Of a stretch of 64,000 bases of DNA, positions 53,928 through 62,017 are shown in pieces. Location of the stretch: positions 1,348,471 to 1,412,470 of the forward strand of contig NZ_CP092099.1 in assembly GCF_022259695.1 (NCBI RefSeq), given 5' to 3'. This stretch comes from Flaviramulus sp. BrNp1-15 (GTDB lineage: Bacteria; Bacteroidota; Bacteroidia; Flavobacteriales; Flavobacteriaceae). Each line of letters begins with the position of its first letter. Positions within the stretch are counted from its first letter, which is position 1. The position numbers and the translations under genes are program-made. The notes beneath the pieces were generated by a model. That model was not told where the DNA came from and did no database searches. It was given only the letters and a program-made list of their open reading frames with translations.

Positions 53928-54311
53928 TTATATATCATCAAAATCTATATCTGTAAAGTTTTCTGGACTTTTTAATTCAGGCTCAGTAACACTAGGCTCA
54001 TTGTTATATTCTTTTTTAAAGTCTTTTTGGTGTCTTTCACTAATTACTTCATCACCTTTTTCTCTAATGATGTAATCAGTCATTTCAGCTAAAATTTCCT
54101 TGAATTCAGCAAAATCTTCTTTGTAAATGTATATTTTATGCTTTTTGTAGTGATACGAACCATCGTCATTTGTGAACTTTTTACTTTCAGTGATTGTTAA
54201 GTAATAATCATCAGCTTTAGTTGCTCTAACATCAAAAAAATAGGTACGTCTTCCTGCTCTTAATACTTTTGAAAAAATTTCCTCTTTCTCCATCATATCG
54301 TTATTATTCAT
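53928..54311 (-). CDS. DUF3276 / PurA-like nucleic-acid-binding protein
   Basis: A 127-residue protein with EEIFSKVLRAGRRTYFFDVRATKADDYYLTITESKKF and KHKIYIYKEDFAEFKEILAEMTDYI. This is the Pur-alpha-like fold (DUF3276) seen in spirochaetes and Bacteroidota, where it binds single-stranded DNA or RNA. An acidic disordered tail follows. No Shine-Dalgarno is seen; the second ATG lies five codons in. Confidence 0.9.
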   Translation of the reverse strand: MNNNDMMEKEEIFSKVLRAGRRTYFFDVRATKADDYYLTITESKKFTNDDGSYHYKKHKIYIYKEDFAEFKEILAEMTDYIIREKGDEVISERHQKDFKKEYNNEPSVTEPELKSPENFTDIDFDDI

Positions 54312-54408
54312 GTTTTAATTGAAATTAATTTAAGACTCAATAAGTATCAAAAATCTAAAAAAAACAGTTACTAACCAACAAATAATGAAGTTTCTTTTTA
54401 AAATATTG

Positions 54409-54441
54409 TTTTTTAACATTTTTAATTCAAATGTTAAAAAA
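54409..54441. terminator. AT-rich hairpin downstream of the ABC exporter gene
   Basis: TTTTTTAACATT pairs perfectly with AATGTTAAAAAA over a 9-nt loop. It has no GC-rich core, so terminator strength is doubtful. Confidence 0.4.
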
Positions 54442-54472
54442 AGCATGTGATTTTAATTTGAGAACTTATAAA

Positions 54473-56230
54473 TTATTTAGACTCGCTTTTGCTTAATTGT
54501 TTTAAATAAAGGTCTTTGTAGTAGCCATCTACATTTATAAGGGTATTGTGTGTGCCTTCTTGAATGATTTTTCCGTTGTCTAAAACAATTATTTTATCAG
54601 CATTTTTTGCAGATGATACTCTGTGACCAACTATAATTGAAGTTTTTCCTTTAGAGATTTTATTAAGACTTTTTAGTATTTTTTCTTCTGTTTCGGTGTC
54701 TACGGCAGATAAACAATCGTCAAATAACAATATTTTAGGAGATTTAATGATAGCTCTTGCAATTGATACACGTTGTTTTTGCCCACCAGAAAGTGTTATA
54801 CCACGTTCTCCTAATTTCGTATCATACCCATTATTAAAATTCATGATATTTTTATGTACTTGTGCATTTTTAGCAGCCTCAATAACATCATCATGATTGG
54901 CATCTTGTTTACCAAATTTAATATTGTTTCTAATGGTGTCTGAAAACAAAAAGGCATCTTGTGGCACATAACCAATGCTTTCTCTTAAATCGGTTAAATT
55001 AAGTGCTTTAATATTTGTATTATTTATTATAATAGAACCTTTGTCAATATCATATAATCTTCCTATTAAATCTAAAATAGTTGATTTTCCAGAGCCTGTT
55101 TTACCTAAAATCGCTAAAGTTTCACCTTCTTTTACCTTAAAACTTACATTGTTTAAAGCCTGAATATTTGTGTCATCATAAGTAAAAGAAACATTTTTAA
55201 AAGCTATATCTCCAGTTATTTCTGTATGTGCATCAACAGTATTAATAATTTCTGGCTCAATTTTTAAAAACTCATTAATTCGTTTTTGAGATGCTTCAGC
55301 TTGCTGAATTATAGATGTTACCCATCCAACCGTTGCTACTGGCCATGTGAGCATATTTACATAAATAATAAACTCTGCAATAGTACCAATACTTTCAATT
55401 TCGCCATTTATATATTGCATACCACCAATGTAAATAACTAATAAATTACTTGTGCCAATAAGTAAAATCATCATAGGGAAAAACCAAGCCTGAACCTTTG
55501 TTAAACTTATTTGTTTTTCTTTGCTTTCTCCGGCAAGAGTTTTAAAATTAGCCGATGTTTGTGGCTCAATACCATAAGCTTTTATTACAGAAATACCACT
55601 AAAAGATTCTTGAGTAAAAGTAGATAGCTTAGATAAATATTCTTGCACAACTGTACTGCGTTTATGTATTTCTCTACTTAAATTATAGATAATTATGGAT
55701 AGAATTGGTAAAGGTATTACAGTATACAAAGTTAATTTAGGCGATGCTTTAAGCATGTAAATAATTACAATTACAAAAAGTGTGATAGTATTTATACTAT
55801 ACATAATTGCAGGTCCAGCATACATACGCACTCTACCAACATCTTCTGTAATTCGGTTCATTAAATCGCCTGTTCTGTTCTTCTTATAAAAATTTAATGA
55901 TAGTTTTTGGTACTGTTCGTAAACTTCATTTTTTAAATCAAACTCTATATATCTGGATACATTTATAATGGTTTGCCTCATAAAAAAAGTAAGAATACCT
56001 CCAATTATTGCGGCACCAATAATGTAAATGATAGCTTCAGAAAGTTCAGCTTTAAAAACGTCTTTAGTAATTGTGTCTTTTGTGTAATTTTCAATTACAA
56101 CAAAAATTTTCTTTACATATCTTGGGGTAAAGAGTAGAAATAACCTAGCAGCAATGGTAATAATAACACCTATTAAAAGTTGCGTTTTGTATTTATAAAA
56201 GTACTTGTATAAGTGTCGTAATTCTTTCAT
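54473..56230 (-). CDS. MsbA-like ABC exporter (permease and ATPase in one chain)
   Basis: A 585-residue half-transporter. Six helices lie in residues 1 to about 310, with FMRQTIINVSRYIEFDLKNEVYEQYQKLSLNFY. The ATPase (about 335-575) has Walker A GKTGSGKST, signature LSGGQKQRVSIARAI, Walker B ILLFDDCLSAVDTETE and VGHRVSS. It resembles MsbA/MdlB-type exporters; a lipid or drug substrate cannot be told from the sequence. It diverges from nusB, with 208 bp between them. Confidence 0.93.
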   Translation of the reverse strand: MKELRHLYKYFYKYKTQLLIGVIITIAARLFLLFTPRYVKKIFVVIENYTKDTITKDVFKAELSEAIIYIIGAAIIGGILTFFMRQTIINVSRYIEFDLKNEVYEQYQKLSLNFYKKNRTGDLMNRITEDVGRVRMYAGPAIMYSINTITLFVIVIIYMLKASPKLTLYTVIPLPILSIIIYNLSREIHKRSTVVQEYLSKLSTFTQESFSGISVIKAYGIEPQTSANFKTLAGESKEKQISLTKVQAWFFPMMILLIGTSNLLVIYIGGMQYINGEIESIGTIAEFIIYVNMLTWPVATVGWVTSIIQQAEASQKRINEFLKIEPEIINTVDAHTEITGDIAFKNVSFTYDDTNIQALNNVSFKVKEGETLAILGKTGSGKSTILDLIGRLYDIDKGSIIINNTNIKALNLTDLRESIGYVPQDAFLFSDTIRNNIKFGKQDANHDDVIEAAKNAQVHKNIMNFNNGYDTKLGERGITLSGGQKQRVSIARAIIKSPKILLFDDCLSAVDTETEEKILKSLNKISKGKTSIIVGHRVSSAKNADKIIVLDNGKIIQEGTHNTLINVDGYYKDLYLKQLSKSESK

Positions 56231-56374
56231 TTACTCGAACAAAGATAGAAGGGCAAATATAAGGTATAAAAGATAATTAACTCTGTTAGATAAGTGTACT
56301 AATTGTTAAAAATAGCTTAAAGTATTTAGTAATAATAAAATGTATAATAAAGTGTGTTTTTTTAAATATAGTGT

Positions 56375-56382
56375 TATTTTTG
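56375..56382 (+). promoter_or_regulatory. Candidate -7 box (TATTTTTG) for nusB
   Basis: Exact TAnnTTTG match with a typical GC-rich start region (GCGGCACG) just downstream; leader about 50 nt. Confidence 0.65.
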
Positions 56383-56438
56383 CGGCACGAAAACCATGAA
56401 TAGATGTTCATCTTTTTTAATTTAAGTTCTTTGTAATT

Positions 56439-57383
56439 ATGCTAAACAGAAGACACATACGCGTTAAGGTAATGCAAACCATGTATGCCTTTAAAGGAAG
56501 TGAAAGTGATGATTTAAGTAAAGACCAGAAGTTTTTACTTTTTAGCATAGATAATATGTACAACTTGTACTTGTTATTAATCGCCTTGTTAATTGAAGTT
56601 CAAAAAAGAGCTGAAAAAGACTTACAAAAGAAACAGAAAAAACACCTTGCTACAAAAGAAGATAAAGATCCCAATAGAAAGTTTGTTAACAATCAGTTAT
56701 TAAAGCTTTTAAAAGATAATCTTCAATTAAAAGATCAATTTAAAGCACATAAAATTAATTATTGGGAACTTGATAATGAGTATGTAGATATTATTTTTAA
56801 AGCCATTACTGCTAGTGATTTGTACAAAGAGTATATGAAAACTAGAGTGTCTGATTTTAAAGAAGATAAAGATTTTATCGTAGATGTTTTTAAAGACATC
56901 ATTGCACCTAACGAAAAGCTGTACGAATATTTAGAAGACAAAAATTTAACTTGGTTAGACGATCTTCCAACGGTAAATACAACTATTTTAAAGTTATTAC
57001 GAAAGGTTAAAGTAGCATCACCAGAAAGCTTTTTTACACCTAAATTGTATAAAGATGCAGAAGATAAACAGTTTGCAATAGATTTATTTAAGAAAACACT
57101 TTTAAACCGAACAGCAATAAATAAAGAGATAGAACAAAAAACTCAAAACTGGGATGCAGATCGTATCGCAAATGTAGATTATGCTTTATTACAAATGGCA
57201 ATCTGTGAGCTTAAAAATTTCCCATCTATACCAGTAAAAGTAACAATCAATGAATATTTAGAAATATCAAAAGAATATTCTACACCAAAAAGTAGTATTT
57301 TTATAAATGGTATTTTGGACAAATTGGTTAAAGAATATGAAAATGCTGGAGAGTTAAAGAAAATTGGTCGCGGACTACTTTAA
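56439..57383 (+). CDS. nusB: Transcription antitermination factor NusB (long form)
   Basis: A 314-residue protein. It starts with RRHIRVKVMQTMYAFKG as in NusB. The second half has the conserved NRTAINKEIEQKTQNWDADRIANVDYALLQMAICEL and KVTINEYLEISKEYSTPKSSIFINGILDKL. NusB of most bacteria has about 140 residues; the extra length is a helical, lysine-rich insertion after residue 20, which Bacteroidota NusB often carry. It acts with NusE on rRNA antitermination. It is followed after 78 bp by the DUF1573 gene. Confidence 0.93.
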   Translation: MLNRRHIRVKVMQTMYAFKGSESDDLSKDQKFLLFSIDNMYNLYLLLIALLIEVQKRAEKDLQKKQKKHLATKEDKDPNRKFVNNQLLKLLKDNLQLKDQFKAHKINYWELDNEYVDIIFKAITASDLYKEYMKTRVSDFKEDKDFIVDVFKDIIAPNEKLYEYLEDKNLTWLDDLPTVNTTILKLLRKVKVASPESFFTPKLYKDAEDKQFAIDLFKKTLLNRTAINKEIEQKTQNWDADRIANVDYALLQMAICELKNFPSIPVKVTINEYLEISKEYSTPKSSIFINGILDKLVKEYENAGELKKIGRGLL

Positions 57384-57430
57384 TTTCTGTTAAGAAGAAC
57401 ACAAAAATTTTTAATCGTATAAATAATTAC

Positions 57431-57438
57431 TATTTTTA
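57431..57438 (+). promoter_or_regulatory. Candidate -7 box (TATTTTTA) for the DUF1573 lipoprotein gene
   Basis: It lies 23 bp before the ATG and differs from TAnnTTTG only in the last base. Confidence 0.4.
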
Positions 57439-57461
57439 CAAACCAAATTAAAATAATTATC

Positions 57462-58010
57462 ATGAAAAAAGTAATATTAGGATTAGGTGCTTTATGCTTA
57501 ATCGCCTTTACTTCTTGTAAAGACAATGCTGCAAAAAAAATTGAAGAAAGTAATGTAACTGCAGCCGCAGCTAGAGATGCTAGTGCAACAAAATTTCCAG
57601 TAATTGAGTTTGATAAAAAAGAACATGATTTTGGTGAAATAGAGGCCAAAACCGCTGTTGAAACTACTTTTAATTACAAAAACGTAGGTGACGCACCTTT
57701 AGTTATTACAGATATTAAAAGTTCTTGTGGATGTACAGTACCACAAGATTGGAGTAGAGAACCATTAGCTCCTGGAGCAGAAGGAAAATTTACGGTTAAG
57801 TTTAACGGAAGTGGAACTAATAAAGTTTCTAAAACAGTAACTGTTACGGCAAACACAGAAAAAGGTTCTGAAATAGTAAAAATCACTGCATTTGTAAAGC
57901 CTGACCCAAATGCTAAAAAACCTACACCAACGTTAAATAACGGACCTGTAGTACAACAGCCTGTGAAGTCTAGTACTCAACCAGGTCACGAAGGACATAA
58001 TCACGACTAA
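57462..58010 (+). CDS. DUF1573 domain lipoprotein
   Basis: A 182-residue protein with a lipoprotein signal (KKVILGLGALCLIAFTSC; Cys 19). The DUF1573 domain (about residues 45-145) reads FDKKEHDFGEIEAKTAVETTFNYKNVGDAPLVITDIKSSCGCTVP, an immunoglobulin-like fold with a CGC pair. A low-complexity tail rich in Pro, Gln and His follows. It is common in Bacteroidota; function unknown. It lies 11 bp before yajC, as in many flavobacteria. Confidence 0.92.
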   Translation: MKKVILGLGALCLIAFTSCKDNAAKKIEESNVTAAAARDASATKFPVIEFDKKEHDFGEIEAKTAVETTFNYKNVGDAPLVITDIKSSCGCTVPQDWSREPLAPGAEGKFTVKFNGSGTNKVSKTVTVTANTEKGSEIVKITAFVKPDPNAKKPTPTLNNGPVVQQPVKSSTQPGHEGHNHD

Positions 58011-58021
58011 AAAATAGAAAA

Positions 58022-58312
58022 ATGGGAGAAGGAATGGGTAGTTTACTACCATTTGTATTAATGTTTGTAGTAGTATATTTCTTTATGATAGCACCACAAA
58101 TGAAACGTGCTAAAAAAGAAAAGAAATTTGCTGCCGAATTAAAAAAAGGTGATAAAGTTATTACAAAAAGCGGATTGCACGGTAAAATTTTAGAACTTAA
58201 CGATAAAGATGGTAGTTGTATTTTAGAAACTATGTCTGGTAAAGTAAAATTTGAGCGTTCAGCTATTTCTATGGAAATGAGTACAAAACTTAATGCACCA
58301 GCTAAAAAATAG
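58022..58312 (+). CDS. yajC: Preprotein translocase subunit YajC
   Basis: A 96-residue protein with one N-terminal helix (LLPFVLMFVVVYFFMIAPQMKRAKKEKKF). The conserved LKKGDKVITKSGLHGKILELND domain follows. It is an accessory of SecDF in protein export. It is in one unit with the DUF1573 gene and ends at a strong terminator. Confidence 0.95.
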   Translation: MGEGMGSLLPFVLMFVVVYFFMIAPQMKRAKKEKKFAAELKKGDKVITKSGLHGKILELNDKDGSCILETMSGKVKFERSAISMEMSTKLNAPAKK

Positions 58313-58331
58313 TAAATCAATAAAATAGTTT

Positions 58332-58358
58332 AAAAAAACTCCCATCGGGAGTTTTTTT
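58332..58358 (+). terminator. Rho-independent terminator after yajC
   Basis: ACTCCC and GGGAGT form the stem with an ATC loop; the A and T runs extend it and give the T tract. Confidence 0.92.
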
Positions 58359-58723
58359 GTTTATACATACATATGTTTTTGTGTTAACCTTAACATTAAT
58401 TACTGTGAATTAGCAAGTTGTTTATGTAAATTTGTGCAATGCATATAGGATTACATGAAAAGCAGAATAGTAGAATATTCAACTTTAATTTTCTAGTTTT
58501 TAGAAATCAGTCTGATAAATTTATTCCTCCAACTTTCTAATATTTATTCCGGATTTTAATCCACTTTTCCCCTACAATTAATTTTAATTATAAGTTGCAT
58601 TTTAGTGTTCAGCTAATACTAAACTATAATTTAAATTCATAATCATCTATTTGTTTTTTTTAAACTCTAGATGAAACAATCAATTAAGAAATCATTTCAG
58701 AAACAATTTTTAAAAATATAAAC
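58359..58723. other. Long AT-rich intergenic region with no clear gene
   Basis: About 365 bp between the yajC terminator and the next ORF. It holds an exact TAnnTTTG box (TAAATTTG, 58427-58434) with no good -33 box, and only very short ORFs (13 codons from 58455 and 16 codons from 58671). I see no tRNA, riboswitch or repeat in it. Confidence 0.6.
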
Positions 58724-58915
58724 ATGAAATTTATACACATAAAAAGAAAAACAAAATATGAGAAACGTTACTCTGTAAAAATGGGCGAGCTAACTACAAG
58801 AGTGACTTATATTAAAAAGTGCTTATTTGGTTTGCCTATACAAACAATACATAAATATAGAGAAACATATTATGGAGAAGTAAAAGATACTGAGGATTGT
58901 ATATTATTTATCTAA
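58724..58915 (+). CDS. Small basic protein, 63 residues, function unknown
   Basis: It reads KFIHIKRKTKYEKRYSVKMG followed by VTYIKKCLFGLPIQTIHKYRETYYGEV and ends KDTEDCILFI. Strand-like alternating pattern, two cysteines, positive charge, no signal peptide. Amino-acid composition and the ATG position are plausible for a real gene, and the ORF is on the open strand between two genes. I do not recognise a family. Confidence 0.55.
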   Translation: MKFIHIKRKTKYEKRYSVKMGELTTRVTYIKKCLFGLPIQTIHKYRETYYGEVKDTEDCILFI

Positions 58916-58936
58916 TATACGTTTATGCATTACCTA

Positions 58937-59539
58937 TCAACAGTTTTTATATTTGTCATGTAAACCAACACCTTGTAAAATCATTGGTTTAATTTTTTCT
59001 AAACGTGATTGTTTTGTGGCTTCACGTTTTGCGGTGTCTATATACTCACAATATTCTCGTTGTTTACTTAGGGTTAAAAGTTTGAAGGCATCAAATAAAC
59101 CTGAATTAGATTCTAATTCTTGTTTTAGTTCTAAAGGAATAATAACATCCTTTTTTGTGGTTTTTTTAGGTTTTATCTCTTTCCCTAGTTTTTGATTTTC
59201 AATAGCCTCTTTTATGTAAGCTAAAACAACGTTTTTATCAATTTGATTAATCGACTCAAAACGCATTTGTCTTAAAGCTTTTGTTTTGTTTTCTTGAGCA
59301 TTTACAAGTAAATTGTGATTGTCTTTTAAAAACACACCATTAAAAAACCAAATACCAAAATGGTTTTTAAAAGCTCCTAAACCAATAACATTTTTACCGT
59401 TTAAATCGTAAACAGGCGAAGACCATTTTATAGATTCGTTAAGTTCGGTTGAATTTATGATATCTCTAAGTAACGTTAAGGCATCTGAAAAATTAGTTTG
59501 AGTTTCAATATATTCTTCAACAGAGGAAATTTTTTTCAT
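58937..59539 (-). CDS. YdeI/OmdA-type protein with DUF1801 domain
   Basis: A 200-residue protein. Residues 1 to about 115 match the DUF1801/YdhG-like fold (LRDIINSTELNESIKWSSPVYDLNGKNVIGLGAFKNHFGIWFFNG). Residues about 140-195 carry the OmdA-like repeat (LKQELESNSGLFDAFKLLTLSKQREYCEYIDTAKREATKQSRLEKIKPMI). It is cytoplasmic; function poorly known. The terminator-like hairpin at 59609-59637 lies just upstream of its start and belongs to the next minus-strand gene. Confidence 0.88.
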   Translation of the reverse strand: MKKISSVEEYIETQTNFSDALTLLRDIINSTELNESIKWSSPVYDLNGKNVIGLGAFKNHFGIWFFNGVFLKDNHNLLVNAQENKTKALRQMRFESINQIDKNVVLAYIKEAIENQKLGKEIKPKKTTKKDVIIPLELKQELESNSGLFDAFKLLTLSKQREYCEYIDTAKREATKQSRLEKIKPMILQGVGLHDKYKNC

Positions 59540-59608
59540 GAGTTTATTTATTGACTTTTAAACGAAGTTATCTTTTTTTTGTAAAAAGTCAATCTAATTT
59601 TAATAAAA

Positions 59609-59637
59609 AAAACCTGTAATAATAAGTTACAGGTTTT
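59609..59637 (-). terminator. Terminator after the coiled-coil membrane protein gene
   Basis: AAAACCTGTAA pairs with TTACAGGTTTT around a 7-nt loop; on the minus strand a U tract follows (A run from 59605). Confidence 0.85.
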
Positions 59638-59657
59638 AATCTTTATTTGAATATATA

Positions 59658-60284
59658 TTAAGCTTTTTTCTGCTTATTAATTTCGTCTTGCAATTGACGC
59701 CTCACTTTTTGTTCACGTTCTAAAGCTGTTTTACGATGTTCGTCAAAAGCTTCTTCAATCTCTTCAAGAGCTTTTTTAGCATTACGTGTTACAGCATTAC
59801 TGTTCTTAAACTTATAAATAAATAAAATAAGTAAGGCTAATAAGCCAGCTATTATAGTCCACATTAAGGCGTTATAACCAGTTTTACTCATTTGTGCACC
59901 AAAGAAAGACATACTGTTTTTTTCAGTATTCGTTTGGGTTAAATCGTTTTGTGTGTTTGAGAGATTTGCTTTTAAATCTGAAATTTCTTTTGCTTGAGCA
60001 TTAACAATAGCTTTAGTATCTGCTAAATCTTTATGAACTGTTTTTAAAGAATCAATAGTGTGTGCTCTTAGCGTAAGTAACATGCTAAGTTTTACGGCTT
60101 CATACATTTGCCCGTTTGTGCCTCTAAAATTACCAGATTTCCTTAAAACATATTCAAATTGATTATCTATGGTTCCGCTGTCTAAAGATAATTGATCTTC
60201 TTCAGCAGGGGTAGTTTGAGAAAATGTTGTTAAGGTAAATAAGCAGGTAAATACTATGGAAATTACAGATTTTATAGGATTCAT
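59658..60284 (-). CDS. Signal-peptide, coiled-coil and membrane-anchored protein of unknown function
   Basis: A 208-residue protein. A signal peptide (VISIVFTCLFTLTTFSQT) is followed by an exported region that becomes a coiled coil (about residues 75-125, VHKDLADTKAIVNAQAKEISDLKANL). One transmembrane helix (LMWTIIAGLLALLILFIYKF) and a basic, coiled cytoplasmic tail follow. The topology suggests an envelope-spanning or signalling component. I do not recognise a characterised family. It is a single-gene unit between two terminators. Confidence 0.82.
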   Translation of the reverse strand: MNPIKSVISIVFTCLFTLTTFSQTTPAEEDQLSLDSGTIDNQFEYVLRKSGNFRGTNGQMYEAVKLSMLLTLRAHTIDSLKTVHKDLADTKAIVNAQAKEISDLKANLSNTQNDLTQTNTEKNSMSFFGAQMSKTGYNALMWTIIAGLLALLILFIYKFKNSNAVTRNAKKALEEIEEAFDEHRKTALEREQKVRRQLQDEINKQKKA

Positions 60285-60362
60285 TTCTTTCGGATAGGTT
60301 TTAATAGTTGTAATTGGGTTACTAATTTATAAAATATTGTTTATTATATGGTTATAAATAAT

Positions 60363-60386
60363 TAAAAAGCCTCATAAAACGAGGCT
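60363..60386 (-). terminator. Terminator after the GAPDH gene
   Basis: AGCCTC and GAGGCT form a 6-bp stem over ATAAAAC; on the minus strand five U residues follow. Confidence 0.8.
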
Positions 60387-60428
60387 AGTTAATATACGAC
60401 TGATATTTTATTTTAGATTTTTAAACCA

Positions 60429-61877
60429 TTAATAATATGTATAACGTCTAACTTTTGCTATATGTTTTGCAAGTCTAATAACTTGATGGCTATAACCATA
60501 TTCATTATCATACCATATGTAAAGCACAATGTTTTTTCCATCTTTTCTAACTATTGTAGCTTTGCTATCATAAATTGAAGGAGCAGAACTTCCTACAATA
60601 TCACTAGATACTAATTCGTCACTCAACTCGTATTTTATTTGTTCGACTAAATCGCCTTCTAAAGCATACTTTTTTAAAATGGTATTAACCCCATTAAGAG
60701 ATGTTTTATTTTTTAGTTCTAAATTTAAAATAGCCAAAGACCCATTAGGTACAGGAACACGAATAGCATTTGAAGTAAGTTTACCTTCTAAACTTGGTAA
60801 AGCTTTTGCAACAGCACTTCCAGCTCCGGTTTCAGTAATAACCATATTTAAACCTGCAGCTCTACCACGACGGTATTTATTATGGAAATTGTCAACTAAA
60901 TTTTGATCGTTTGTGTAAGCATGAATAGTTTCTAGATGACCGCTTTTTACTCCAAAAGAATCTTCAATAGCTTTTAAAATAGGAGTAATAGCATTTGTTG
61001 TACATGAGGCTGCAGAAAAAATATCGTTTTTATCTGGATTATTTTCTTGATGATTTACACCGTGTACTATGTTGGGAATACCTTTACCTGGTGCAGTTAG
61101 TAAAACCTTATCTGCACCTTTAGCTTTTAAATGTCTTTTTAGAGCTTCATAATCTCTAAAGGAACCGGTATTGTCAATAATTAAAGCATTATTAATATTG
61201 AATTTTGTGTAATCTATATCTTCTGGAGCATTAGCAGAAATCATATTTACAGTAGTACCATTAATAATTAGAGCTTTGTTTTTTACATCTACAGAAACCG
61301 TACCCGGAAAATCACCATGAACAGAGTCATTACTTAATAAAGAAGCTCTTTTTTCAAGTATTCTTTCATCAATAGCACCACGAGTTACAATAGCTCTTAA
61401 GCGCAATTGACTGCCTTTTCCAGTACGTACCATAAGCTCGCGAGCTACTAAACGCCCAATTCTACCAAAACCATAAAGCACAACGTCTTTAGGCTCTATA
61501 TTTCCATTTTTACTGGCATCTTTTAGTTTTGATACTACAAAAGCAGTAGCGTTATTGTGTTTGTTGTCTTCTAAATGATATTCATAAGTAAGTTTTCCAA
61601 TGTCTAGTTTTGCGGGAGGAATATCAAGTGTTTTAATAGCTTTAGCTATTTCTACAGAATCAAAAATTGAAATTGGCTTTTGTACAAATTTACCAGCATA
61701 TTCATGCAGATTTAAAATTTGACTAACATTTCTATCTATTAGTTGATTTCTGAAAAGCACTAATTCGATAGCTTTGTCGTACCAAAGATCGCTTACTATT
61801 TTAATAAATTCTACAGTTGCCTTTCTACGGTCTGCTTGAAAGGCTAATTCTTTTTCATAAGTTTTGTCAAAACTCAT
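60429..61877 (-). CDS. Glyceraldehyde-3-phosphate dehydrogenase with N-terminal extension
   Basis: A 482-residue protein. The catalytic core starts near residue 130 with VVLYGFGRIGRLVAREL (NAD-binding GxGxxG type). The active-site cysteine is in IFSAASCTTNAITPI, the catalytic histidine in ETIHAYTNDQNL, and WYDNEYGYSHQV closes the domain. Ordinary GAPDH has about 335 residues. The 130-residue helical N-terminus (FDKTYEKELAFQADRRKATVEFIKIVSDLWYDKAIELV) is an extra domain of unknown role also seen in related bacteria. Cofactor preference and direction (glycolytic or gluconeogenic) are not decided by the sequence. Confidence 0.92.
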   Translation of the reverse strand: MSFDKTYEKELAFQADRRKATVEFIKIVSDLWYDKAIELVLFRNQLIDRNVSQILNLHEYAGKFVQKPISIFDSVEIAKAIKTLDIPPAKLDIGKLTYEYHLEDNKHNNATAFVVSKLKDASKNGNIEPKDVVLYGFGRIGRLVARELMVRTGKGSQLRLRAIVTRGAIDERILEKRASLLSNDSVHGDFPGTVSVDVKNKALIINGTTVNMISANAPEDIDYTKFNINNALIIDNTGSFRDYEALKRHLKAKGADKVLLTAPGKGIPNIVHGVNHQENNPDKNDIFSAASCTTNAITPILKAIEDSFGVKSGHLETIHAYTNDQNLVDNFHNKYRRGRAAGLNMVITETGAGSAVAKALPSLEGKLTSNAIRVPVPNGSLAILNLELKNKTSLNGVNTILKKYALEGDLVEQIKYELSDELVSSDIVGSSAPSIYDSKATIVRKDGKNIVLYIWYDNEYGYSHQVIRLAKHIAKVRRYTYY

Positions 61878-61912
61878 AGCTTAAATGGTTTAGTTTGTGT
61901 TGAAAATTTTCG

Positions 61913-61920
61913 CAAAAATA
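61913..61920 (-). promoter_or_regulatory. Candidate -7 box (TATTTTTG, minus strand) for the GAPDH gene
   Basis: Exact TAnnTTTG match on the minus strand, about 36 bp before the ATG at 61877, followed by GCGAAAA. Confidence 0.6.
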
Positions 61921-61962
61921 CCATATTTCAAACGTTTTCGTAGCGTATTAAGGCAAAAAAAT

Positions 61963-61996
61963 AACCCTTCAAAAAAAGATGTTTTTTTGAAGGGTT
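61963..61996 (-). terminator. Terminator after the DegP/DegQ-type protease gene
   Basis: AACCCTTCAAAAAAA pairs perfectly with TTTTTTTGAAGGGTT around GATG, a 15-bp stem, just downstream of the stop at 62018. Confidence 0.85.
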
Positions 61997-62017
61997 AAAA
62001 ACTAAACTAAACTAAAT

